Shown piece after piece: positions 1-8,063 of a stretch of DNA of 64,000 nucleotides (position 1 is the first letter of the stretch; the number at the start of each line of letters is the position of its first letter). The translations under genes and the position numbers were made by a program. The notes below the pieces were generated by a model that saw only the letters and a list, made by a program, of their open reading frames with translations, was not told the DNA's origin and did not search any database. This DNA comes from SXXZ01 sp041177965. Lineage in GTDB: Bacteria; Verrucomicrobiota; Verrucomicrobiia; Limisphaerales; UBA9464. The DNA lies in assembly GCA_041177965.1 (NCBI GenBank), contig JBEGWF010000043.1, forward strand, positions 11,367 to 75,366, in the 5' to 3' direction.

Positions 1-794
1 TCGGCCGGGATGACCGCGCCACCGCCCCGGCTGACCTCGCGCACGAACTCCAATTCATCGCGACCCCAGCCGTAGACACGGGTATGCGGTCCGAGTCCAC
101 GGACCTGACGGCTGCGTTCCAGGGCCGGCTCGTCATAGACGGTCCAGGCTCCCAGACTCACGGCCAGGTCGCGCAGCGGCAACGCCTTGGAGGGATCCTG
201 ATGGATCATCACGCCCCGCGCCACCCGGGACCCGACCTCGGCCCAGAGCTGGGACGTCGAACGATCGCGGGCATCGGCCAGCACCGGCAGGCCCTCGGCC
301 TTCAGCCGGTCGACCCACGAAGGATCGGCGACCACGGCCCCGGACAGGCCCGCCAGCGTCGTGGCGCGATTGAGGGACTCGTCGCCCACCTCGCCGAGGA
401 TCGCCCCGGAGAAGGCCCCCGGGTGGGCCCGAAGCAACGACCAGGGATCGCCGGCCTCGCGCAGCGTCCATCCCTCGGCGCGAAGCTCGTCGAGGATCCG
501 GGCGTTCATGCCGGGGCCCCGGACCCAGACCACCGCACCGGTGCGGTTGAGCACCCCCTGGATCGACGCCAACAGGGCTCCGTCCGGCCCGCTCAGGCCC
601 CGGGGATCGACGACCCGGAGCTCTCGAGCCAGGCACCGGCTCGCCGATCCCGGGATCATCGACAGGATCGACAGCAGCAGGAGCGCCCATCGCAGAGGCG
701 GGCACCACGGCGACACCGGATTCGGGCGGCGACGATCTCCGCGCCGGGGCGCTCCTCCCGCGACGCCGGGACGATGCATCGGATTCGCGATCAT
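1..794 (-). CDS. GxGYxYP-type putative glycoside hydrolase, N-terminal part (cut by window edge)
   Basis: Read on the minus strand from ATG at 794, the frame stays open to the window edge for about 264 codons, so only the N-terminal part is present. Residues about 35-55 form a hydrophobic segment (LRWALLLLSILSMIPGSASR), which looks like a signal peptide after a basic leader. The following sequence matches my memory of GxGYxYP_N domains: an LLASIQGVLNRTG-like block, then LSGAVVADPSWVDRL, and a YGWGRDELEFVREVSRGG block just before the edge. Proteins of this family are predicted secreted carbohydrate-active enzymes, common in Bacteroidetes and PVC bacteria; their substrate is unknown. The stop codon and any catalytic domain lie outside the window. 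A longer overlapping frame (133-861, minus) looks like a low-complexity shadow. Confidence 0.6.
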   Translation of the reverse strand, partial: MIANPMHRPGVAGGAPRRGDRRRPNPVSPWCPPLRWALLLLSILSMIPGSASRCLARELRVVDPRGLSGPDGALLASIQGVLNRTGAVVWVRGPGMNARILDELRAEGWTLREAGDPWSLLRAHPGAFSGAILGEVGDESLNRATTLAGLSGAVVADPSWVDRLKAEGLPVLADARDRSTSQLWAEVGSRVARGVMIHQDPSKALPLRDLAVSLGAWTVYDEPALERSRQVRGLGPHTRVYGWGRDELEFVREVSRGGGAVIPA

Positions 795-811
795 GGTCGT
801 AGGATGTCGCC

Positions 812-3800
812 TCACAGGGAGAGCAGCAGACGGCGGATCTCCTGGAGCCGACCCTGGGCATCGCGCTTGGAAAGGCGGGGAAACTGCCCCCCGACCATGA
901 CCAGACCGCCCCGGTGCATCAGCTTCACCTTGCCCCCGGTGACCTCCACCGAAGTGACTCCGCAGTCGGCGGCCAGAAGCCGCAGCTCATGGGTCTGGAG
1001 CAACAGATCCACGGGCGGGGGCAGCGGCCCGAACCGGTCCCTGAGTTCCTGGCGAAGCCCCTCGACACCGGCCTTGGCGGCGACCTGGGCCAGCTTGCGA
1101 TACACCTCGACCCGCTGCGCCGGCTCGCGCACATAGTCGAGCGGCAGATAGGCCGGGAAACGACGCCCGTCATCCTCGGGCCGCGATTTCCCGGAGGCCG
1201 CCGAAGTCCTGGCCCGGGGAGCCTCCTCCTCCGGATCGTCCCACCAGGTGGTCACGCCGCCGTCGCGAGGGATGGAGATGTCCAGGGCCGGGCCGGTATC
1301 GGACTTGGGCCGACGCGCCTCGGTCTTGGCCGCGCCCTCCTCCCCAGGATGGGTGGCCAGGAAATCGAGCGACATCCGGACCTCGACCCGGGCGCGGACC
1401 GGCTGTCCCTTCAACGCCGAGATGCTCTGGCCGAGGAGCTGGCAGTACAGATCGAAACCCACGGCGGTGATGTGACCGCTCTGCTGCGAGCCCAGCAAAT
1501 TGCCCGCGCCCCGGATCTCGAGGTCGCGCATGGCGATCTTGAAGCCGCTGCCCAGCGCGCTGTACTGCTTGATGGCGCTCATCCGCTTGCGGGCCTCGGT
1601 GAGCAGCTGGGCATGGCGCGGCAGGAGCATGTAGCAGTAGGCCTGGTGCTTGTAGCGGCCGACCCGGCCCCGGAGCTGATACAGCTCGCTCAGACCGAAC
1701 CGGTCGGCCCGGTCGATGATCATCGTGTTGGCGTTGGGGATGTCCAATCCGCTCTCGATGATGGTGGTGCTCACCAGCACGTCGGCCTCGCCGTTGACGA
1801 AGCGCGTCATGACCTTCTCCAGATCGTCGTCGGCCATCTGGCCATGGCCCACCAGCACCCGGGCCTCGGGCACCAGTGCCTTCAGTTTCAGGGCCACCGC
1901 CTCGATGGTGGAGACCCGGTTGTGCAGGAAGTACACCTGCCCGCCCCGGTTCAACTCCCGCTGGATGGCGTCGCGGATCACGCGCTCGTCGTAGTTGCCC
2001 ACCACGGTCTCCACCGGCAGTCGATCCTGCGGGGGCGTCTCGAGGGTGCTCAGGTCGCGGGCTCCGGTGAGTGCCAGGTAGAGCGTCCTGGGGATGGGCG
2101 TCGCGCTGAGCGTCAGCACGTCGACCGTGCGGCGCAGCAGCTTGAACCGCTCCTTGTGCTTCACCCCGAACTTCTGCTCCTCGTCCACGATGACCAGGCC
2201 GAGGTCCTTGAAGACCATGTCGGCCGAGACGATGCGGTGGGTGCCGATGACGATGTCCACCGCACCGACGGCCGCCGCCTCCATCACGGCCTTCTGCTGC
2301 TTGGCCGTCCGGAAACGGCTCATCAACTCGATGCGCACCGGATACTCCGCCATGCGCTCCCGGAAATGGTTGTAATGCTGCTGGGCCAGCACGGTGGTGG
2401 GCACCAGCAGGGCCACCTGCTTGCCGCCCATGACCGCCTTGAAGGCCGCCCGGATGGCCACCTCGGTCTTTCCGAAGCCGACGTCCCCGCAGACCAGGCG
2501 GTCCATCGGCTTGGGCAGTTCCATGTCGGCCTTGGCGGCCGCGATGGCCTTGATCTGGTCGGGCGTCTCCTCGAACTCGAAGCTGGCCTCGAACTCCCGC
2601 TGCCAAGGGGAGTCGGCCGTGAAGGGATGTCCCGGCTGGGTGGACCGGGCCGCCTGGACCGACAGCAGCTCGGCGGCGAGGTCGCGCACCGACCGCTGGG
2701 CCTGCTCCTTGGCCTTGGTCCAGCGGGTGCCGCCGATGGTGCTGAGCTGCGGACGCGCCTTGCCCGCCCCGACGTATTTGCTGACCAGGTGCGCCTCGGT
2801 GACCGGGACGTAGAGCTTGGGCGCCTCGTCGTGGGCCGAACCCGCGGCGTATTCGATCACCAGACACTCCTGCCCGCCGCCCGCGGCGCCGGCCTGCCGC
2901 GGCGGCAGGGTCTTGAGTCCCCGGTAGATGCCGATGCCATGCTGGAGATGGACCACGAAGTCGCCCGGATCGAAGTCGGTGAAGTCGACCTCGAAGGCGT
3001 TGCGCACCGACTGGGCGTGGTGGGACTTCAGACGCCGCGGCCGCGACACCTTGTAGCGCCCGTAGACCTCCGCGTCGGAGACCACCACCCGCCGGGCGGA
3101 CTCGCAAAGGAAACCCCGGGAGAGCGTTCCGGTGAGCACCTCGGGCAACGGCGGTGTCCCGCCCCCCAACGCCGGATCGCCTGGAACCGTTGGCAGGAGT
3201 TCACGCCACAACTCCCCGAATCGCTGGACCTCCCCGGCGTTGTTGCAGAAGACCTGCAGATGGTAGCCCTGACGCAGCCATCGTTGCATCTGCTGGAAGA
3301 AGGCCCTGCGCTGTTCCTCGGCCACCTGGGCCGCAGGCAGGGTCGCTCCGATGGGTCGGAAGGCGTCGAGCGATTCGAATCCGAGGCCCTCGGCCTCCCC
3401 ACCCGAGGCCGTCGGTGCATTCTCCAGGCCGTCCTCCAGACGGATCCAGGTGACCCCCGAGGTCTGGGCACGCCGTTGCATCGCCTCCCAGGGCTCGTGG
3501 AACGGGTCGCCCTCCCGCACCTGTGCGGCGTGGTGGGCGGCCTGCAGGGCCAGGGCCTCCGGCCCGCAGAGCACCACCACGGCATCGGAACCCCAGTGCG
3601 CGTCGAGCGCGGCCACCGGGGGCGCGGGCGCACCGGGGTCCGCCTTGGAGGGGCGAAGCAGGCTCAGCTCACCGGCCGGCGGGATCACGCACGACTCGAT
3701 GGCATCGAGACGGGTCTGCCGGTGGGGATCGAATTCGCGCAGCGACTCCAATTCGTCGCCGAAGAATTCGAGACGGACGGGCCAGGGCCGATGGAGGGGC

Positions 3801-4459
3801 CACAGGTCGACGATGCCCCCGCGCCAGGACAACTCCCCCTTGTGGGACACCTGCGCCTCGGGCTCGTAGCCCTGCGACTCGAGCCACTCGATGAGGTCCA
3901 GCGGATTGACCGTCTGTCCCCGGACGAGGGTCCGGGTCCTTGAGCCGAGATCGTCCGGGGTGAAGGTGCGCTGCTGGACCGCGGTCACGGAGGTGACGAC
4001 CAACGGACGGGCCCCGGAGGCCGAACCCGGGCGACGCAGGGCGATCAGCGTTTCCAATCGTTCGCTGATGATGTCCGCATGGGGCAGGCGCGACTCCTGG
4101 GGCAGGGTCTCCCAGGCCGGAAAGAACTGCGGACGCTCGCCGTCCAGCCAGGTCGCCGCATCGGAGTGCAATTGCTCCTGGGCCTTGAGGGTGTCCGTGA
4201 TGGCCACCACGGCACGGTCGGGGCAGAGCCGGTGCAGCACCGCCACCAGCCACGCCTGCGCCGCCGGTGGCACGCCCTCCAGACTCAGCAGGCCTCCGGC
4301 CGCGACCCCTGGGCGCAGTCTCCCGACGACCGGCGATGTCAGCCAGCCTTGCAACACGGGGCGGGACGCAGGATCCAAGCCCGGAAAGCATATCGCCAAA
4401 CCGTCGAATGGCGATTTTCGAATTGAGCCGAAGCCCGGACCGTTGCCCGATGCCCGCAT
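812..4459 (-). CDS. mfd: Transcription-repair coupling factor Mfd
   Basis: This ATP-dependent DNA translocase removes RNA polymerase stalled at lesions and recruits UvrA. Visible landmarks are the UvrB-homology region at the N-terminus, the RNAP-interacting stretch starting near VDFTDFDPGDFVVHLQHGIG, Walker A GDVGFGKTEVAIRAAF near residue 656, the DEEQ helicase box (IVDEEQKFGVKHKE) near 758, the TRG motif (TLSATPIPRTLYLALTGARDLS) and the C-terminal D7-like domain. The length, about 1215 aa, is slightly above E. coli Mfd. The start is uncertain. The first sensible ATG (4459) lies on the same CATG that starts the divergent epimerase, and the TTG at 4399 is a realistic alternative because the recognisable homology begins after it. 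The gene upstream on the other strand leaves no intergenic space. Confidence 0.95.
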   Translation of the reverse strand: MRASGNGPGFGSIRKSPFDGLAICFPGLDPASRPVLQGWLTSPVVGRLRPGVAAGGLLSLEGVPPAAQAWLVAVLHRLCPDRAVVAITDTLKAQEQLHSDAATWLDGERPQFFPAWETLPQESRLPHADIISERLETLIALRRPGSASGARPLVVTSVTAVQQRTFTPDDLGSRTRTLVRGQTVNPLDLIEWLESQGYEPEAQVSHKGELSWRGGIVDLWPLHRPWPVRLEFFGDELESLREFDPHRQTRLDAIESCVIPPAGELSLLRPSKADPGAPAPPVAALDAHWGSDAVVVLCGPEALALQAAHHAAQVREGDPFHEPWEAMQRRAQTSGVTWIRLEDGLENAPTASGGEAEGLGFESLDAFRPIGATLPAAQVAEEQRRAFFQQMQRWLRQGYHLQVFCNNAGEVQRFGELWRELLPTVPGDPALGGGTPPLPEVLTGTLSRGFLCESARRVVVSDAEVYGRYKVSRPRRLKSHHAQSVRNAFEVDFTDFDPGDFVVHLQHGIGIYRGLKTLPPRQAGAAGGGQECLVIEYAAGSAHDEAPKLYVPVTEAHLVSKYVGAGKARPQLSTIGGTRWTKAKEQAQRSVRDLAAELLSVQAARSTQPGHPFTADSPWQREFEASFEFEETPDQIKAIAAAKADMELPKPMDRLVCGDVGFGKTEVAIRAAFKAVMGGKQVALLVPTTVLAQQHYNHFRERMAEYPVRIELMSRFRTAKQQKAVMEAAAVGAVDIVIGTHRIVSADMVFKDLGLVIVDEEQKFGVKHKERFKLLRRTVDVLTLSATPIPRTLYLALTGARDLSTLETPPQDRLPVETVVGNYDERVIRDAIQRELNRGGQVYFLHNRVSTIEAVALKLKALVPEARVLVGHGQMADDDLEKVMTRFVNGEADVLVSTTIIESGLDIPNANTMIIDRADRFGLSELYQLRGRVGRYKHQAYCYMLLPRHAQLLTEARKRMSAIKQYSALGSGFKIAMRDLEIRGAGNLLGSQQSGHITAVGFDLYCQLLGQSISALKGQPVRARVEVRMSLDFLATHPGEEGAAKTEARRPKSDTGPALDISIPRDGGVTTWWDDPEEEAPRARTSAASGKSRPEDDGRRFPAYLPLDYVREPAQRVEVYRKLAQVAAKAGVEGLRQELRDRFGPLPPPVDLLLQTHELRLLAADCGVTSVEVTGGKVKLMHRGGLVMVGGQFPRLSKRDAQGRLQEIRRLLLSL

Positions 4460-5369
4460 GTCATCGACCGCGTGCGTGGATATCCGCGACCACACCGGCG
4501 CCCGGGCCCGGGTGCTGCCCGAGCTGGGAGGCTGGCTGGTCCGATACCAGAGACCCCTTCCCGGGCACGGGCTCGTGGACGGCCTGCACCATGACGAGGC
4601 GGTCATCGACCGTTATCCGCGCGAGATGTGGGCGGGAAGCCCGCTGCTCTTCCCGATGGTGAGCTACAACCATGTTCCCGGGGCCGACCACCATTATCCC
4701 TGGTCGGGGCGGAACCATCCGATGCAGCCCCACGGATTCGCGCGGAAGACCCCCTGGAAGGTCCTCGCCCAGGCACCGGATCGCGTCGAACTGGAGCTCA
4801 CCGACAGCGAAGCGACCCGGACGGTGTATCCCTTCGCCTTCGGCTACCGCCTGACCTACCGGCTCGAGGACGGACGACTCCATTGGGAGCAGCTCATCGA
4901 GAACCGCTCGCCGGAGCCCATGCCGTTCGCCGCGGGATTCCACCCGTATCTGCCCCTGCCACTGGGCGCGGGATCGAAACGGAGCGACTGCGTGATCCGT
5001 GTGCCCCGGGCGACCCGCTTCAATCCGATCGGCCGCGGCGAGGCCTACTTCTCGGAGCCGTTCCCGGAACAGGAATTCCCGACCACCGTGGACACCGGAC
5101 CCGCGCTGCTCCTGGGCGACCTGCGGACCCGCGAGGTGGCCCTGGTGGACCGCGCGGCCCGCCGGGAGGTGGTGATCCACTGGGAGGACGCGCCCGCCTA
5201 CCGATTCTGCGGACTCTGGTCCCGGACGCCCTCCGAGAACTTCTACTGCCTGGAACCCTGGACCTGCCTGCCCAACGCCTTCAGCCGGCCCGACGACGGG
5301 GAACTCCGGATCCTCGGACCCGCCGAATCGTTCCGGTCGGCCATGTGGATGGAGGTCCGCGCCTTCTGA
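4458..5369 (+). CDS. Aldose 1-epimerase family protein
   Basis: The protein (303 aa) belongs to the galactose mutarotase-like fold, which interconverts alpha and beta anomers of sugars or sugar phosphates in the cytoplasm. Family features visible are the N-terminal LPELGGWL strand pair, the MVSYNHVPGA region, a conserved HGFARKTPW block with the active-site His near residue 95, the FHPYLPLP block with a second His near 167, and a C-terminal FYCLEPWTCLPNAF segment carrying the expected catalytic Glu. The N-terminal strand requires a start near ATG 4458; a longer upstream reading would run antisense through mfd. The neighbours do not reveal the natural sugar. Confidence 0.88.
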   Translation: MSSTACVDIRDHTGARARVLPELGGWLVRYQRPLPGHGLVDGLHHDEAVIDRYPREMWAGSPLLFPMVSYNHVPGADHHYPWSGRNHPMQPHGFARKTPWKVLAQAPDRVELELTDSEATRTVYPFAFGYRLTYRLEDGRLHWEQLIENRSPEPMPFAAGFHPYLPLPLGAGSKRSDCVIRVPRATRFNPIGRGEAYFSEPFPEQEFPTTVDTGPALLLGDLRTREVALVDRAARREVVIHWEDAPAYRFCGLWSRTPSENFYCLEPWTCLPNAFSRPDDGELRILGPAESFRSAMWMEVRAF

Positions 5370-5397
5370 CCCGGTCCAGGGGACCCGGGAACGACAA

Positions 5398-5430
5398 CGC
5401 CCGGAACGGCGATCGAGGCCATTCCGGGCG
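5398..5430. terminator. Hairpin between convergent genes
   Basis: A perfect 9-bp stem (5398-5406 pairing with 5422-5430, CGCCCGGAA with TTCCGGGCG) encloses a 15-nt loop. It lies between the stop codons of the convergent epimerase and oxidoreductase genes. There is no long T tract on either side, so its use as a terminator is inferred from position and stem strength. Confidence 0.5.
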
Positions 5431-5458
5431 GGCTATGGAATCGCGGTCCGGGGACCGA

Positions 5459-6571
5459 TCAGATCCCGCGGAAGTTCGGCAGGTGCAGCTTCTCGCCGCC
5501 GCGCATCGCGCTCTCGTGGGCGAGGATGCCCACCAGGGTCCAGTTCACCGACTGGTGCAGGTCGGGGAAGCTCGGACGATCCTCGATCACGCTCATCACG
5601 AACTCGTGGGCCAGGTGCGGGTGGCTGCCGCCGTGGCCGCTGCCCTGCACGAAGCTCAGGTGGACGTTCTCGCTCATGTCGTACACGCCCTTGGTCGTGA
5701 ACGGACGGATGGCCTCGGGCAGCAGGTGGGCGTAATCCGGGATCTTCACCTTCTCCACCGACTCGCCCCCGACGTGCAGCACCGGATCGTCGTGCTCGGT
5801 GAGCTGCCACTCGAACGAGGTCTTGGACCCGTAGCAATCGAAGCTCTCCTGGTACTGGCGCGCGGCATCGAACAGATAGCGGGTGACCTCGCCGGCGACA
5901 TCCTGGCTGCGGACCTTGAAGTGGGCGGTCTCGAAGGAGAAGGGCGAGCCGTACTTGGCGATGCGCGACTCGGCGATGCGACCCGAACCCAGGCACGACA
6001 CGGACTCGGCCTCGCCGTTGACGATGCCCAGACAGGGGCTCACGCAGTGCGTGGCGTAGTGCATAGGGGGCAATCCCTCCCAGTAGCCCGGCCAGCCGTC
6101 CATGTTCTGGAGGTGGCTGCCGCGGACGAACTGGATGCGGCCCAGACGGCCGGTGTCCCGGAGTTCGCGCACATACAGGTACTCGCGGCTCCAGACAACC
6201 GTCTCCATCATCATGTACTTCTTCCCGCTCTCCCGGGCGGCCTTCACGATCTCGCGGGCCTCCTCGACCGTGGTGCAGGCGGGCACCGTGCAGGCCACGT
6301 GCTTGCCGGCGCGCAGCGCGGCGATGGCCTGCGGCGCGTGCAGGTGGATCGGCGAATTGATGTGCACCGCATCCACCGACGGGTCGCGGATCAGGTCTTC
6401 GAACGAGGTGTAGCGCTTCTCCACCCCGAAAGCGTTGCCAACCGCGTCCAGCTTGTCCTGGGAACGCTGGCAGATGGCGTACATCTCGGCATGCGGATGG
6501 CGTTGGTAGATGGGGATGAACTCGGATCCGAATCCGAGCCCGACGATGGCGATGTTGAGTTTTCGGCTCAT
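5459..6571 (-). CDS. Gfo/Idh/MocA family NAD(P)-dependent oxidoreductase
   Basis: A 370-aa protein with an N-terminal Rossmann fold: IAIVGLGFGSEFIPIY at residues 7-22 carries the GxGxxG-type dinucleotide loop, followed by DAVHINSPIHLHAPQAIAAL and the GKHVACTVPACTTVEEA segment. The usual EKP of the family reads TVPAC here. The C-terminal half has the alpha/beta GFO_IDH_MocA domain with GRIQFVRGSH. These enzymes oxidise or epimerise sugars, inositols or amino sugars; the substrate cannot be told from sequence. The ATG at 6571 sits directly before the Rossmann strand, and a longer upstream reading would add unrelated sequence. Confidence 0.88.
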   Translation of the reverse strand: MSRKLNIAIVGLGFGSEFIPIYQRHPHAEMYAICQRSQDKLDAVGNAFGVEKRYTSFEDLIRDPSVDAVHINSPIHLHAPQAIAALRAGKHVACTVPACTTVEEAREIVKAARESGKKYMMMETVVWSREYLYVRELRDTGRLGRIQFVRGSHLQNMDGWPGYWEGLPPMHYATHCVSPCLGIVNGEAESVSCLGSGRIAESRIAKYGSPFSFETAHFKVRSQDVAGEVTRYLFDAARQYQESFDCYGSKTSFEWQLTEHDDPVLHVGGESVEKVKIPDYAHLLPEAIRPFTTKGVYDMSENVHLSFVQGSGHGGSHPHLAHEFVMSVIEDRPSFPDLHQSVNWTLVGILAHESAMRGGEKLHLPNFRGI

Positions 6572-6704
6572 GGTTGGAAATCGATGGGGCACGGGATCGC
6601 GCTGCTGAACACCGTGCCGAGGACTGCGGACAATCAACCGTGCCCGGCAGCGCCGGGCAACGCGAAACTCGGACCTCCGGCCCCGCACGAACCACGTCCG
6701 GTGC

Positions 6705-8057
6705 TCAACGCCGATACGCCTCGGCCAACAGCGTGATGGGATGGGCCACCCGCAGTTCGAGGCCCCGCTCGCGGCAGCCGTTGATCAACTGCAACAGGCA
6801 CCCGGGATTGCCCGTGGCCACGACCTCGGCCCGCGTGGAGACGACATGGTCGACCTTCCGCCGCAACAGCTGGCCGGCCATCTCGGGCTGGGTCAGGTTG
6901 TAGATGCCCGCGCTGCCGCAGCACCACGTGGCCTCCGGCAATTCCACCAACCGCACCCCGGGGATCGCGCGCAGCAACGCCCGGGGCTGTGCCGAGACCT
7001 TCTGTCCGTGGCAGAGGTGGCAGGACTCGTGGTAGGTCACCACCCGCTCCGGGGTGTTCCCCGCGACGGTGACGGCCGTGGGCGGAGGCTCGATGCCCGT
7101 GAAGGCCAGCCATTCGTGGATGTCCTTCACCTTCGCATCCCAGAGGCGGGCCCGTTCGACGTAGCGCGCATCATCGGCGAGCAGGCGCGCGTAATGCTTG
7201 AGGTGCGAGCCGCAGCCTCCCGCGTTGCTGATGATGGCGTCGAAGGATTCCGGCGGGAACTGGTCGATGTTCCTACGGGCGAGCTCCTGGGCCAGGGCCC
7301 ACTCCCCGTTGTGGGCGTGGAGCGATCCGCAGCAATGCTGGTCGGGCGGGGTGACCACCTCGCAGCCGTTGTGGGCGAGGACCTCCGCCGTGTCGCGGTT
7401 GACGTCGCTGAAGATCAGGTCCTGGGCGCAGCCGGCCAACAACGCCACCCGGAAGCGACGGACACCGCGGGCCGGGGTCACCGGGGCGACCAGGTCCTCG
7501 GTCCACCCGGGCCGGACCGGGGGAGTCATGGCCTCCAGCTCCCGCCAGCGCCGGGGCAGCAGGCGGGTCAGGCCCAGGCTTCGCATCGCCGCCTGCAGGC
7601 CCAGGTCCTGCCAGAGCCGCATCACCCGGCCCAGGAGCTTGAGCCGGTTCAGGTCCATGAAGAGCCCGCGCAGGGTCAGGGTCCGGATCAGCGACCGGGA
7701 GGGCGCTGCCAGCACCCGCGACGCCTCCGCTTCGGCGCGCGCCTTCTCGAACAGTTCGGCGTAATCGACGCCGGCCGGGCAGGCCGTCATGCAGGCCAGG
7801 CATCCGAGACAATAGTACATCTCGTCGGCGAAGGTCCGGGTGGGCTCCAGGCGTTCATCGGCGATGGCGCGCATCAGGGCGATCCGTCCCCGGGGCGAGT
7901 GACGCTCGAGTTTGGTCGCGTCGTACGTGGGACAGGTCGGCAGACACAACCCGCAGTGCATGCACTGTTGGACCACCGAGTAGTCGAGATCCCGGAGATG
8001 CGATGCGGTCTTCGGAGCGGTCTTCGAAGGGGTCGATGCGATCGTGGCCATGGTCAT
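6705..8057 (-). CDS. glcF: GlcF-like Fe-S oxidoreductase subunit (glycolate/lactate oxidase type)
   Basis: At 450 aa this has the layout of the glycolate oxidase iron-sulfur subunit. Two ferredoxin-like CxxCxxCxxxCP clusters lie at the N-terminus (QCMHCGLCLPTCPTY and YCLGCLACMTACPAG). Two CCG domains follow, with CCGS signatures (DQHCCGSLHAHNG and ATWCCGSAGIYNL). Such proteins pass electrons from an FAD-linked partner (GlcD/GlcE type) to quinones. No flavin partner lies next to it here, so the 2-hydroxy-acid substrate is unresolved. The upstream gene is the ABC-F ATPase, which ends only 6 bp before this ATG. A second ATG six bases downstream (8051) is an equally possible start. Confidence 0.85.
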   Translation of the reverse strand: MTMATIASTPSKTAPKTASHLRDLDYSVVQQCMHCGLCLPTCPTYDATKLERHSPRGRIALMRAIADERLEPTRTFADEMYYCLGCLACMTACPAGVDYAELFEKARAEAEASRVLAAPSRSLIRTLTLRGLFMDLNRLKLLGRVMRLWQDLGLQAAMRSLGLTRLLPRRWRELEAMTPPVRPGWTEDLVAPVTPARGVRRFRVALLAGCAQDLIFSDVNRDTAEVLAHNGCEVVTPPDQHCCGSLHAHNGEWALAQELARRNIDQFPPESFDAIISNAGGCGSHLKHYARLLADDARYVERARLWDAKVKDIHEWLAFTGIEPPPTAVTVAGNTPERVVTYHESCHLCHGQKVSAQPRALLRAIPGVRLVELPEATWCCGSAGIYNLTQPEMAGQLLRRKVDHVVSTRAEVVATGNPGCLLQLINGCRERGLELRVAHPITLLAEAYRR

Positions 8058-8063
8058 GCGGGT

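Noticed and set aside
133..861. Minus-strand frame of 242 codons at the window start
   Set aside because: Arg/Gly/Pro-rich without structure; the overlapping frame from ATG 794 has a signal peptide and GxGYxYP-like blocks.
914..3943. Open frame of about 1009 codons on the plus strand opposite mfd
   Set aside because: It is antisense to a clear Mfd; its residues are Gly/His/Leu/Arg-rich without any motif. GC-rich genomes produce such frames by codon-position bias.
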